NCBI GenBank assembly: GCA_012729875.1
Contig: JAAYCC010000068.1
Span: 1-9,724 of the forward strand
DNA from: Clostridiales bacterium
Lineage (GTDB): Bacteria > Bacillota > Clostridia > Oscillospirales > Oscillospiraceae
Direction: 5' to 3'
Length of the DNA stretch: 9,724 bases
Part shown: piece after piece, positions 1-6,115 of the stretch
Position numbering within the stretch: the first letter of the stretch is position 1
Layout of the letters: each line of letters begins with the position of its first letter
Translations under genes and position numbers: made by a program
Notes under the pieces: generated by a model
The model's database searches: none
Told to the model about the DNA's origin: nothing
What the model saw: only the letters and a program-made list of their open reading frames with translations

Positions 1-119
1 TAGCTCATCCCGACTTCCGTCAGGACTTGAAAAAGAAAATCTGCACCAGCCCGCTTATTGAAGAAGAGGACTTCGAAGGCTGGGACATTATGAAGATTCA
101 GGAGCCCAAGAGCAGATAA
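1..119 (+). CDS. 3' end of a gene, possibly an acetyl-CoA hydrolase/CoA-transferase family protein
   Basis: An open frame runs from the window edge (first full codon at base 3) to a TAA at 117-119, giving the last 38 residues of a protein. It starts with AHPDFRQDL and ends with DIMKIQEPKSR. The AHPDFR..L segment resembles the extreme C-terminus of acetyl-CoA hydrolase / 4-hydroxybutyrate or butyryl-CoA:acetate CoA-transferases, which often end with a similar HPDFR.EL segment. Here about 25 further residues follow, longer than the tail I recall for that family. That it is coding is fairly safe: it is in frame, has plausible composition, and a hairpin follows the stop. The family is a guess from a short motif and could be wrong. 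Confidence 0.5.
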   Translation, partial: AHPDFRQDLKKKICTSPLIEEEDFEGWDIMKIQEPKSR

Positions 120-176
120 GGGCTGAAGGCCCATAAATCCGGCAGACAAAACTTATAAGATCATGCTTTATACGCA

Positions 177-202
177 CAGCGGCATGGAGAACCATGCCGC
201 TG
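177..202. terminator. Hairpin between the convergent upstream gene and mscL
   Basis: A perfect 11-bp stem (CAGCGGCATGG 177-187, CCATGCCGCTG 192-202) closes an AGAA loop. It lies 57 nt past the plus-strand stop at 119 and 11 nt past the mscL stop. On the plus strand it is followed by TATATTCTTTCC, moderately T-rich, so it fits best as an intrinsic terminator for the upstream plus-strand gene. On the minus strand no T-tract follows, so for mscL it may only protect the 3' end. Confidence 0.7.
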
Positions 203-213
203 TATATTCTTTC

Positions 214-606
214 CTATTTGTCCTTAAGCAAATCCCGGATCTCTGCGAGAATCACCACTTGAGGGTCGGGGATGAGAGCCGCTTCGGGCTCCTCCTTTTT
301 GCGGTGGAACTTGTTGATGGCCTTTACCATTATGAAAACGACCAGTGCGATCAGAAGAAAATTAAGGATTCCCTGAAGGAAACTGCCGTACATAATGGCG
401 TTGTCGGCACCGAGGACCAGCCTGTACTTTGACAGGTCGGTGTCTCCCATGAGCCAGCCGATAAAGGGCATGATGATATCGTTTACGAGGGAGTTTACAA
501 TGGCGGTGAAGGCCGAGCCGATAATTATTCCGACGGCTAGATCGACCACGCTGCCGCGGGAGATGAATTCTTTGAATTCGGCAATAAGCCCCTTTTTGTT
601 ATGCAT
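214..606 (-). CDS. mscL: Large-conductance mechanosensitive channel MscL
   Basis: MscL forms a homopentameric membrane channel that opens under high membrane tension and releases solutes during hypo-osmotic shock. The 130-residue product has the family layout: a short amphipathic N-terminal helix (about 1-14), the signature RGSVVDLAVGIIIGSAF at 17-33 starting TM1 (about 17-45), a periplasmic loop (about 50-72), TM2 (about 73-98), a basic HRKK patch at 101-104, and a C-terminal helix ending AEIRDLLKDK. Length is normal. I chose the ATG at 606 because GGAGGAGGAG lies just upstream (611-620) and the predicted transcript starts near 626, which excludes a TTG at 628-630. It is monocistronic, divergent from the aldehyde dehydrogenase gene, and probably constitutive or growth-phase regulated. 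Confidence 0.97.
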   Translation of the reverse strand: MHNKKGLIAEFKEFISRGSVVDLAVGIIIGSAFTAIVNSLVNDIIMPFIGWLMGDTDLSKYRLVLGADNAIMYGSFLQGILNFLLIALVVFIMVKAINKFHRKKEEPEAALIPDPQVVILAEIRDLLKDK

Positions 607-632
607 TATTCTCCTCCTCCATTTTTGCAACT

Positions 633-661
633 ATTATAAAACCTGTTATCTGGTATTTCAA
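633..661 (-). promoter_or_regulatory. Sigma-A-type promoter of mscL
   Basis: Reading the minus strand, TTGAAA (656-661) and TATAAT (633-638) are separated by exactly 17 bp. The -10 is perfect and the -35 matches five of six. The predicted start near 626 leaves a leader of about 20 nt that just includes the ribosome binding site. Confidence 0.8.
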
Positions 662-723
662 CAACTTTTTATCAAAAGTGACAAAAAACGACGGTATCTG
701 CCCACTGTTTTAGAAAAATATGC

Positions 724-752
724 TTGCGGAGATGGCTGATGAATGATATTAT
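724..752 (+). promoter_or_regulatory. Candidate promoter of the aldehyde dehydrogenase gene
   Basis: TTGCGG (724-729) and TATTAT (747-752) are 17 bp apart. The -10 matches five of six, the -35 only three of six. The start would fall near 759, leaving a leader of about 44 nt. It does not overlap the divergent mscL promoter. The weak -35 could mean activator dependence or simply low strength. Confidence 0.45.
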
Positions 753-802
753 GTAAAGCAGATCTGACAGAGTAATTACTGTTTAAAATAGTGAGGCATG
801 CT

Positions 803-2167
803 ATGAATATTGAGGAGATCGTAGAAAAACAGAGAGCATATTTCCTGAGCGGAAACACGCTTTCCCTAGAGTCGAGGCTTGCGTCTCTTAAAAAACTCAG
901 GGATGCGGTCAAGGACAACGAGGAGGCCATAGCAAAAGCACTGTATGCCGACCTCGGCAAGCAGGAGCTTGAAGCTTATATGACCGAAACCGGCATGGTA
1001 CTTGAGGAACTGAAGTTCGTAATAAGGCGCCTCAAGTCCTGGGCAAAGCCGGAGTCTGTAAAAACGCCCCCGGCGCAGTTTCCCTCCCGCAGCTTTGTTG
1101 TGCCCGAACCCTACGGTGTCGCTCTAATAATGTCCCCCTGGAACTATCCTTTCCAGCTTACTATCGAGCCGTTGATAGGCGCTATTGCGGCCGGAAACTG
1201 CTGCGTTTTAAAACCCTCTGCCTATGCACAAAGCACCAGCAAGCTGATAGCTGGCATCATTGAAGAGACGTTCCCGCCGGAGTATGTCACGGTTGTAGAG
1301 GGCGGCAGAGAGCAGAATCAGAAGCTCCTCCAGCAGAAGTTCGACTATATTTTTTTCACCGGCAGCGTGACCGTCGGCAAATATGTCATGGAGTGTGCCT
1401 CAAGGAACCTTACACCCGTGAGTCTCGAACTCGGGGGCAAGAGCCCCGTAATAATCGACGAGACGGCAAATCTGCCTGTGGCGGCGAAGCGCCTAGCCTT
1501 CGGCAAATACCTTAACGCGGGACAGACCTGCGTCGCGCCGGACTACTTGTATATTAAGGACAGCATCTGTGAGCGATTTATTGAGGAGTACAAAAAAGCT
1601 GTGGCAGGTTTTTTCCCCAACGGCGACTATTCGCATATGCCGACTATAGTTAATGACAAGCACTATGAGCGTATAATGGGACTGATCGACCCCGCTAAGG
1701 CCGTCATAGGCGGCCGCGGCGATCCCTCAAGGCGTTTCATTGAGCCGACACTTATGAAGGGCGTCACATGGGACGATGCCGTAATGAAAGAGGAGATATT
1801 CGGACCGATTATGCCGGTTCTGACATATTCAGATCTCGACGAAGCAATAGCGGAGATTACAGCCCGTCCCAAGCCCCTGGCGTTGTATCTGTTTACCACC
1901 GATAAGTCTGTGGAAAAGAAGGTTCTTACCCGGGTTTCATACGGCGGAGGCTGCGTCAACGACACCATAGTGCATCTGGCAACCTCCCACATGGGCTTTG
2001 GAGGCGTCGGAGACAGCGGCATGGGCGCCTACCACGGCAAGCTCAGCTTTGACACCTTTACACACTACAAAAGCGTACTTAAAAAGGCCAACTGGCTGGA
2101 TTTGCCCATGAGGTACCACCCCTATACAGGGAAAAATATGAGGATTATAAAGAGATTTATGAAGTGA
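803..2167 (+). CDS. NAD(P)-dependent aldehyde dehydrogenase, ALDH3-like
   Basis: Oxidises aldehydes to carboxylic acids with NAD(P)+; the substrate cannot be read from sequence. The 454 residues match the short ALDH3 class (YwdH-type in Firmicutes). Visible landmarks: PWNYP at 112-116 (oxyanion Asn114), LKPSA with Lys137, the cofactor-loop FTGSVTVGK at 185-193, general base Glu209 in LELGGKSP, catalytic nucleophile Cys243 in NAGQTC, and EEIFGP around 330-335. The ALDH3 C-terminal stretch SHMGFGGVGDSGMGAYHG spans 395-412. No hydrophobic C-terminal anchor, so probably soluble. The start is ATG 803: GTGAGG at 791-796 is a well-placed ribosome binding site, whereas a GTG start at 791 would consume it. 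It is a single-gene unit, so context does not reveal the substrate; detoxification of medium-chain or aromatic aldehydes is possible. Confidence 0.93.
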   Translation: MNIEEIVEKQRAYFLSGNTLSLESRLASLKKLRDAVKDNEEAIAKALYADLGKQELEAYMTETGMVLEELKFVIRRLKSWAKPESVKTPPAQFPSRSFVVPEPYGVALIMSPWNYPFQLTIEPLIGAIAAGNCCVLKPSAYAQSTSKLIAGIIEETFPPEYVTVVEGGREQNQKLLQQKFDYIFFTGSVTVGKYVMECASRNLTPVSLELGGKSPVIIDETANLPVAAKRLAFGKYLNAGQTCVAPDYLYIKDSICERFIEEYKKAVAGFFPNGDYSHMPTIVNDKHYERIMGLIDPAKAVIGGRGDPSRRFIEPTLMKGVTWDDAVMKEEIFGPIMPVLTYSDLDEAIAEITARPKPLALYLFTTDKSVEKKVLTRVSYGGGCVNDTIVHLATSHMGFGGVGDSGMGAYHGKLSFDTFTHYKSVLKKANWLDLPMRYHPYTGKNMRIIKRFMK

Positions 2168-2172
2168 GAAAT

Positions 2173-2205
2173 AAAAAGTGCCGGCCATAGGGGCCGGCAC
2201 TTTTT
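2173..2205. terminator. Bidirectional intrinsic terminator
   Basis: GTGCCGGCC (2178-2186) pairs perfectly with GGCCGGCAC (2192-2200), flanked by AAAAA (2173-2177) and TTTTT (2201-2205), a 14-bp stem overall with a 5-nt loop. Because one side is an A-run and the other a T-run, it should work in both directions. It sits 5 nt after the aldehyde dehydrogenase stop and 3 nt past the stop of the converging acyltransferase gene. Confidence 0.95.
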
Positions 2206-2208
2206 ACT

Positions 2209-2904
2209 CTATACCGTATGTAGCTCACCCTCACAGCGGCGGAAGTGGCTCTCCACCTTGTCGGAGACTTTTTTTGTGAACTCAGCTGTATCCATATCCG
2301 GGTCATAGGGTACTGGCTCGGAAACGGTGATCGTCTTTCCGGACCAGTCAATGAAGGTCGGATAGAAGTAGAGGATCTGTTTCGTGCGGCGGTAGAACAG
2401 CCTTCCAATTGATACGAAGCCGTTTACGATCTCTTCTTCATACTGGCAGTAGCCTGAGGGATGTTCAGGGAAGAGGATAATGTGTTTGCCGCTTTTTAAC
2501 GCGCTGATGCTGTCTTTTAATGTTGAAATAACTCTTGTATCGTGGTATACGGGAATACAGGCGCTGCCTTTGAGAATAGGGGGCAGGATCAGCGCCACTA
2601 TGTATGCCAAGGTGTGGTCGAGTATCCATGTGTACCATTTACCGGGCTTCCACCAGAAATCCCGGCGCACATACGAGGGCGTTTCCCTTATGGATAGAAC
2701 CGGCGAGTTTATCCACGGACGGACGTCCTCATAGCGGTCAAAATGTGCGCACATGGCTATGGGTCCGTAGGCGCGGTCGTGGTTGCATACAAAGACCGAG
2801 GGCATATTTTCAAAGGGCTGCTCCCATATAGTATGCATTTTTTTGGTGAAGATTTGGACTATTCTCCGTAAAAAGCGGTAGAAGCCCGACTGTTCCCGAT
2901 CCAT
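2209..2904 (-). CDS. Divergent PlsC-like lysophospholipid/glycerolipid acyltransferase
   Basis: The 231-residue product resembles the PlsC/LPLAT superfamily, which transfers acyl groups to glycerol-phosphate or lysophospholipid acceptors at the membrane. Motif I is NHDRAYGP at 41-48: the Asn-His pair is present, but the Asp expected five residues after His42 (HX4D) is Gly47. Motif II-like IPVY is at 117-120, motif III is FPEHPSG at 145-151 (family FPEGTRS), and NGFVSIG follows at 161-167. A hydrophobic stretch at about 94-112 (ILDHTLAYIVALILPP) could bind the membrane. Start: ATG 2904 with AGGAGGG at 2915-2921. It is monocistronic. The fold assignment is reasonably secure from motif order and spacing; catalytic activity and substrate are uncertain because of the changed motif I. 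Confidence 0.8.
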   Translation of the reverse strand: MDREQSGFYRFLRRIVQIFTKKMHTIWEQPFENMPSVFVCNHDRAYGPIAMCAHFDRYEDVRPWINSPVLSIRETPSYVRRDFWWKPGKWYTWILDHTLAYIVALILPPILKGSACIPVYHDTRVISTLKDSISALKSGKHIILFPEHPSGYCQYEEEIVNGFVSIGRLFYRRTKQILYFYPTFIDWSGKTITVSEPVPYDPDMDTAEFTKKVSDKVESHFRRCEGELHTV

Positions 2905-3036
2905 CGGCCGTTTTCCCTCCTAATGAACTTCATAGACTTCCTGTACCTGATTCCGAAATATTTTGTAGGCAAAGTTAATTGCCGGAGGTATCCATAGCGG
3001 GGCGGAGCGTTACCGGCCTTCAGAAATTGAAGTCTG
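2905..3036 (-). promoter_or_regulatory. Possible structured 5' leader of the acyltransferase gene
   Basis: If the promoter at 3044-3071 is real, the transcript has about 130 nt before the start codon. By eye, four complementary segments can pair: AGACTTC (3035-3029) with GAAGTCT (2940-2934); CTTCA with TGAAG (3032-3018); GCCGG (3017-3013) with CCGGC (2985-2981); and GGCAA with TTGCC (2983-2968). The first and second exclude each other, as do the third and fourth, so two alternative folds are possible. I could not match it to a riboswitch class I know. Short complementary segments also arise by chance, so the claim is weak. The rest of this intergenic stretch to 3133 holds only the promoter and an inverted repeat. 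Confidence 0.3.
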
Positions 3037-3043
3037 AGTCCTC

Positions 3044-3071
3044 ATTTTAACACTTATGTTTAAAAATGCAA
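3044..3071 (-). promoter_or_regulatory. Candidate promoter of the acyltransferase gene
   Basis: On the minus strand, TTGCAT (3066-3071) and TAAAAT (3044-3049) are 16 bp apart, and TGT just before the -10 gives an extended -10 element. The -35 is weak (three of six). An imperfect inverted repeat, CTTATGTT (3053-3060) and AACATTAAG (3070-3078) on the plus strand, overlaps the spacer and -35. Confidence 0.4.
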
Positions 3072-3078
3072 CATTAAG

Positions 3079-3145
3079 AGGGCTTTTTGCCAGCATGGGG
3101 TGATTTTTATTATACAGTGGTGTGTCAAATAAAGCAAAAAGCCCT
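3079..3145. repeat. 12-bp inverted repeat beside the tRNA-Gln terminator
   Basis: AGGGCTTTTTGC at 3079-3090 is the exact reverse complement of GCAAAAAGCCCT at 3134-3145, with 43 nt between. The right copy is itself the 3' stem end plus T-tract of the tRNA-Gln terminator read on the minus strand, so the left copy looks like an inverted copy of a terminator tail. No function is evident. Confidence 0.6.
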
Positions 3146-3175
3146 GAAAGTATTGAAAAACAACACTTTCAGGGC
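3134..3175 (-). terminator. Intrinsic terminator of tRNA-Gln
   Basis: On the minus strand GCCCTGAAAGT (3175-3165) pairs perfectly with ACTTTCAGGGC (3151-3141), 11 bp around a 13-nt loop, followed at once by TTTTTGCTTT. It begins 11 nt past the CCA end of the tRNA. Confidence 0.92.
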
Positions 3176-3185
3176 AATTTCCGTC

Positions 3186-3259
3186 TGGCAGCGGGTGAAG
3201 GATTCGAACCCTCACAAACGGAGTCAGAGTCCGGTGTGCTACCATTACACAAACCCGCT
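3186..3259 (-). tRNA. tRNA-Gln, anticodon CTG
   Basis: The minus strand folds into a full cloverleaf. Acceptor AGCGGGT (3259-3253) pairs with ACCCGCT (3196-3190), followed by discriminator G (3189) and an encoded CCA (3188-3186). D arm GTGT/GCAC has a loop with GG; the anticodon loop is CTCTGAC with anticodon CTG, reading CAG; T arm GAGGG/CCTTC has loop TTCGAAT. The tRNA body is 71 nt plus CCA. The first pair is A1-U72, and the top anticodon-stem position 27-43 is a C-U mismatch. In Clostridia, glutaminyl-tRNA is normally made by GluRS mischarging followed by GatCAB transamidation; whether that holds here cannot be told from the window. It is a lone tRNA with its own promoter and terminator. 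Confidence 0.97.
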
Positions 3260-3289
3260 AAATTTGAAACTTTTTCAGACGCAAGAGTT

Positions 3290-3317
3290 ATTATACTATA
3301 TTCCTCGCCGTTGTCAA
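3290..3317 (-). promoter_or_regulatory. Consensus promoter of tRNA-Gln
   Basis: TTGACA (3317-3312) and TATAAT (3295-3290) on the minus strand are both perfect, with a 16-bp spacer. The start near 3283 would give a 5' leader of about 24 nt removed by RNase P. This strength is typical of stable RNA genes. Confidence 0.9.
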
Positions 3318-3330
3318 GAGTTTTAAGACA

Positions 3331-3364
3331 AGAAAATACTGTGCCGCACGAATGTGCGGCACAG
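3331..3364 (-). terminator. Intrinsic terminator of ireB
   Basis: CTGTGCCGCAC and GTGCGGCACAG form a perfect 11-bp stem (3339-3364) with a 4-nt loop. On the minus strand it is followed by TATTTTCTTG. It starts 12 nt past the ireB stop and separates ireB from the tRNA-Gln promoter. Confidence 0.85.
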
Positions 3365-3375
3365 ACATCTGAAAT

Positions 3376-3618
3376 TTATTTTTCGAGGTAACTTACAACA
3401 AGCTCGTGGAGAAGCTCATCCCTGTCGAGACGACAGATAAGGCTTCTCGCATTGTTGTAATTGGTTATATAAGTGGGATCCTCGGAGAGGATATAGCCAA
3501 CCAACTGGTTTATGGGGTTGTAGCCCTTTACAACAAGAGAGTTATATACAGAGGACAATATCTCTTTCATTTCGGTCTTATTGTCTATTATGTTGAATTT
3601 GCGAGTTGCATCTTCCAT
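3376..3618 (-). CDS. ireB: IreB family regulatory phosphoprotein (UPF0297)
   Basis: In Enterococcus, IreB is a small cytosolic protein phosphorylated on N-terminal threonines by the PASTA kinase IreK and lowers intrinsic cephalosporin resistance. The 80-residue product carries the family core: GYNPINQLVGYILSEDPTYI at 32-51, then NARSLI at 56-61 and a charged RLDRDELLHELV helix at 63-74. Length is normal. Thr5 (in MEDATRKF) lies where the phosphorylated threonines would be expected. The start is ATG 3618, 8 nt from AGGAGGG (3627-3633); a Met codon at 3645 is excluded by the promoter position. The gene lies 103 nt downstream of pheT but has its own promoter and terminator. The usual partners ruvX (yrrK) and yrzB are not next to it here. 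Confidence 0.93.
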   Translation of the reverse strand: MEDATRKFNIIDNKTEMKEILSSVYNSLVVKGYNPINQLVGYILSEDPTYITNYNNARSLICRLDRDELLHELVVSYLEK

Positions 3619-3649
3619 ATATACTGCCCTCCTTTTCGACTGCATTCCT

Positions 3650-3677
3650 ATTATAGCAAATATTACCGTTCTGTAAA
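3650..3677 (-). promoter_or_regulatory. Promoter of ireB
   Basis: TTTACA (3677-3672) and TATAAT (3655-3650) on the minus strand lie 16 bp apart, with TGC before the -10 (extended -10). The predicted start, near 3643, is 10 nt upstream of the ribosome binding site. I see no terminator between pheT and ireB, so read-through from pheST may add to expression. Confidence 0.75.
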
Positions 3678-3721
3678 GCGAGGAATTATTACTATTACAT
3701 TACATTTTAACGCAAAACGCC

Positions 3722-6100
3722 TTATCTTATTACTGCTCCATGGACTTTTTCAAGATTGGAGAGTATAGATTTCATTATCTCGTCGGCGTGTTCGTCGGTG
3801 AGAGTCTGGTCCTTTGCGCGCATTGTAAGCGAGAAAGCGACGCTGCGTTTGCCCTCCGGTATGCCGGGACCGGTGTAGACGTCAAACGGCTTGCAGCTCT
3901 CAAGGTATTCACCGCCGGCCTTGTACATGGCGTCCGCCAGAGCGGCAACTGTGACGCCGCGGCTGCAGACTACCGCTATATCGCGTGTCATCGCGGGGAA
4001 ACGGGGCAGGGGAACATAGGTCGGCTCGGGGCCGACACAGCGCATCATATCGCGGAGGCTCAGCTCGGCTGCAAAGATCTCGCCGGCCAGACCGAAATCC
4101 GGACAGACGGCGGGGTGAATCTGTCCGAATATACCCAGATAGACGTCGCCGCTGAAGACGGCCGCGCAGCGCCCGGGATGGTAGGCCCTGTTGTCCGATA
4201 CGGCTTCGAAACGCAGACCACCAATGCGAAGGGCGCCGAGTAGAGCTTCGATGCAGCCCTTGAGTTCATAGAAGCCGGTACCCGCACCGTAAGCGCCGAG
4301 AGTCAGAATTGTCTGCTCGTCGGCGAGTTCGCTGTCCTCAGTGGGAAGATAGACGGTGGCCAGTTCAAAGAGCTTTACGTCCATGTTGCGCTTGGAGAGA
4401 TTTGTGCCCAGCACGTCCAGCATGGAGGGCAGGGCAACGGTGCGCATTACGCTGGTGTCCTCACCCAGCGGGTTTTGAATTACAAATGCTCTGCGGAGGG
4501 GGCTGTTTTCAGGGAGATTTATCTTGTCCCACGCTGTTTTGCTGCCAAAGGAGTAGGTCATGACTTCGTAATAGCCCATACCGCGGCAGATGGCGCTGAT
4601 GGAGCGCTCAAACTGCTGCTTCTTTGAATATCCGCCCTTGGCGGCTGCGCCGGAAAACATGGTCGGCTCTATCTTGTCATAGCCGTAGAATCGGGCGACC
4701 TCCTCGGCTATGTCTGCATAGTGCTCGATGTCGGAGCGGAAAGACGGTACGCGGATCATGTCGCCGTCGATTATAAAGTCGAGCTTTTCAAGGACTTTTA
4801 CCATGAATCCGCGGCTTATTTCGGTACCCAGCAGGGAGTTTATGCGGTCGGGCTCCAAAGGCAGACATACCTGCTTCGGCTCTGCGGCGACGACATCTAT
4901 GACCCCGTCCATCACCTCGCCGGCACCGAGCATCTCAATGAGCTCGCAGGCCCGCTCGGCGGCCGGGACGGTGTTCATGGGGTCGAGACCCTTCTCATAT
5001 CTGCCGGAAGCGTCCGTGCGCATACCCAGGGCAATGGCGGTCTTGCGGATCGAGGTCCCGTTGAAGTTGGCGGACTCGAATACGATCGTGTTTGTGCTGT
5101 CTGTGACCTCGCTGCTGAGCCCCCCCATTACTCCCGCAAGAGCGATAGGGTTGTACTCGTCTGCAATTACAAGCATATCGGGGGTGATGGCGCGGTCTTT
5201 ACCGTCCAGCGTGGTGAGAAACTCGCTCTCGGCCGCGCGACGGACTATGATTTTTCTGCCTTTTACACAGGAGTAGTCGAAAGCATGCATAGGTTGACCG
5301 TACTCAAGCATAACATAGTTTGTAATATCAACGATATTGTTGATGGGGCGCACACCGCTGGCGCGGAGCCTCCGGCGCATCCACTCCGGCGAAGGGCCGA
5401 TCTTTATGTTCCTGACCATCTTCGCGGTGTAGCGCGGGCAGAGAGCGGGATCGGCGATCTCAACGGTGAGGTGGTCTGAAATATTTCCCGCACCGCCCTT
5501 TATGACGGGTTTGTGGAGCTTGAGCTCGGTTCCGAAGGTCGCTGCGCTCTCGCGGGCGAGACCGATCACGGACAGACAGTCGGGGCGGTTGTTGGTTATC
5601 TCAAACTCCACAACAGTATCGCCCAAGCCCAGAACGTCCCTTATGTCGTCGCCGACTTTGCAGGGCTCCTGAATTATGAAGATGCCGTCCTCAATGGCGT
5701 AGGGGTAGTCGTGCGAGTCCAGACCCAGCTCCTTGAGGGAGCAGAGCATCCCCTGTGATTCAACGCCGCGCAGCTTGCCGGTGTGGATTTTGATACCGCC
5801 GGGCAGAGCTGAGCCGTCCTGTGCAACGGGTACGAGGTCGCCAGTCCTGACGTTCTGTGCGCCCGTGACGACGGTTATGGGGCTGTTTTTGCCGACATCT
5901 ACAGTGCAGATCCACATGTGGTCGGAGTTGCCGTGGCGTACGATCTCTGTGACCTTTCCAACGACCACAGCGCTAATTTCTTCGCCGGTGACTTCCCAGC
6001 CCTCTACCTTTGAGCCGGAGAGAGTCATCGCATCACAGTATTCTTTATCTGTTGCCCTGATGTCCGTGAATTCGGACAGCCACTCGCGTGAAAGATTCAT
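3722..6100 (-). CDS. pheT: Phenylalanine--tRNA ligase beta subunit
   Basis: The beta subunit of the cytosolic (alpha-beta)2 enzyme binds tRNA-Phe and edits mischarged Tyr-tRNA-Phe. The 792 residues show the full bacterial architecture: N-terminal MNLSREWLSEF; OB-fold EMAP/tRNA-binding domain (about 40-150); B3/4 editing domain (about 210-385) with INNIVDITNYVMLEYGQPMHAF and LAGVMGG; B5 (about 400-470) with FRSDIEHYADIAEEVARFYGYD just after; catalytic-like core (about 480-690); and FDX-ACB anticodon-binding domain (about 700-792) with PLPRFPAMTRDIAVV. Length is normal and no frameshift is visible. Start: ATG 6100, with AAGGAGG at 6111-6117. The gene begins 15 nt after pheS and its ribosome binding site overlaps the pheS stop, so translation is probably coupled. 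Controlled by the T-box upstream of pheS. Confidence 0.98.
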   Translation of the reverse strand: MNLSREWLSEFTDIRATDKEYCDAMTLSGSKVEGWEVTGEEISAVVVGKVTEIVRHGNSDHMWICTVDVGKNSPITVVTGAQNVRTGDLVPVAQDGSALPGGIKIHTGKLRGVESQGMLCSLKELGLDSHDYPYAIEDGIFIIQEPCKVGDDIRDVLGLGDTVVEFEITNNRPDCLSVIGLARESAATFGTELKLHKPVIKGGAGNISDHLTVEIADPALCPRYTAKMVRNIKIGPSPEWMRRRLRASGVRPINNIVDITNYVMLEYGQPMHAFDYSCVKGRKIIVRRAAESEFLTTLDGKDRAITPDMLVIADEYNPIALAGVMGGLSSEVTDSTNTIVFESANFNGTSIRKTAIALGMRTDASGRYEKGLDPMNTVPAAERACELIEMLGAGEVMDGVIDVVAAEPKQVCLPLEPDRINSLLGTEISRGFMVKVLEKLDFIIDGDMIRVPSFRSDIEHYADIAEEVARFYGYDKIEPTMFSGAAAKGGYSKKQQFERSISAICRGMGYYEVMTYSFGSKTAWDKINLPENSPLRRAFVIQNPLGEDTSVMRTVALPSMLDVLGTNLSKRNMDVKLFELATVYLPTEDSELADEQTILTLGAYGAGTGFYELKGCIEALLGALRIGGLRFEAVSDNRAYHPGRCAAVFSGDVYLGIFGQIHPAVCPDFGLAGEIFAAELSLRDMMRCVGPEPTYVPLPRFPAMTRDIAVVCSRGVTVAALADAMYKAGGEYLESCKPFDVYTGPGIPEGKRSVAFSLTMRAKDQTLTDEHADEIMKSILSNLEKVHGAVIR

Positions 6101-6115
6101 ATTGTCTGTACCTCC

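Noticed and set aside
511..606. Upstream extension of mscL to a TTG codon at 628-630
   Set aside because: The extension would translate through the GGAGGAGGAG ribosome binding site, and the TTG precedes the predicted transcription start.
2968..3018. Cyclic-di-GMP-I (GEMM) riboswitch on the plus strand, suggested by GGCAAAG, AGCGGGG and TTACCGG
   Set aside because: The order and spacing of the conserved elements are wrong, the GACGCAAAGC core is missing, and no plus-strand gene follows; the next genes are on the minus strand.
3686..3708. Short ATTAC-type direct repeats between pheT and ireB
   Set aside because: Only three or four imperfect units of an AT-rich hexamer, explained by base composition; too short for a regulatory array or CRISPR.
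4721..5479. A 252-codon plus-strand open frame (and a second at 4728-5276) inside pheT
   Set aside because: It lies entirely opposite a full-length, motif-complete pheT and has low-complexity, database-unlike composition. It is a shadow of codon bias on the other strand.
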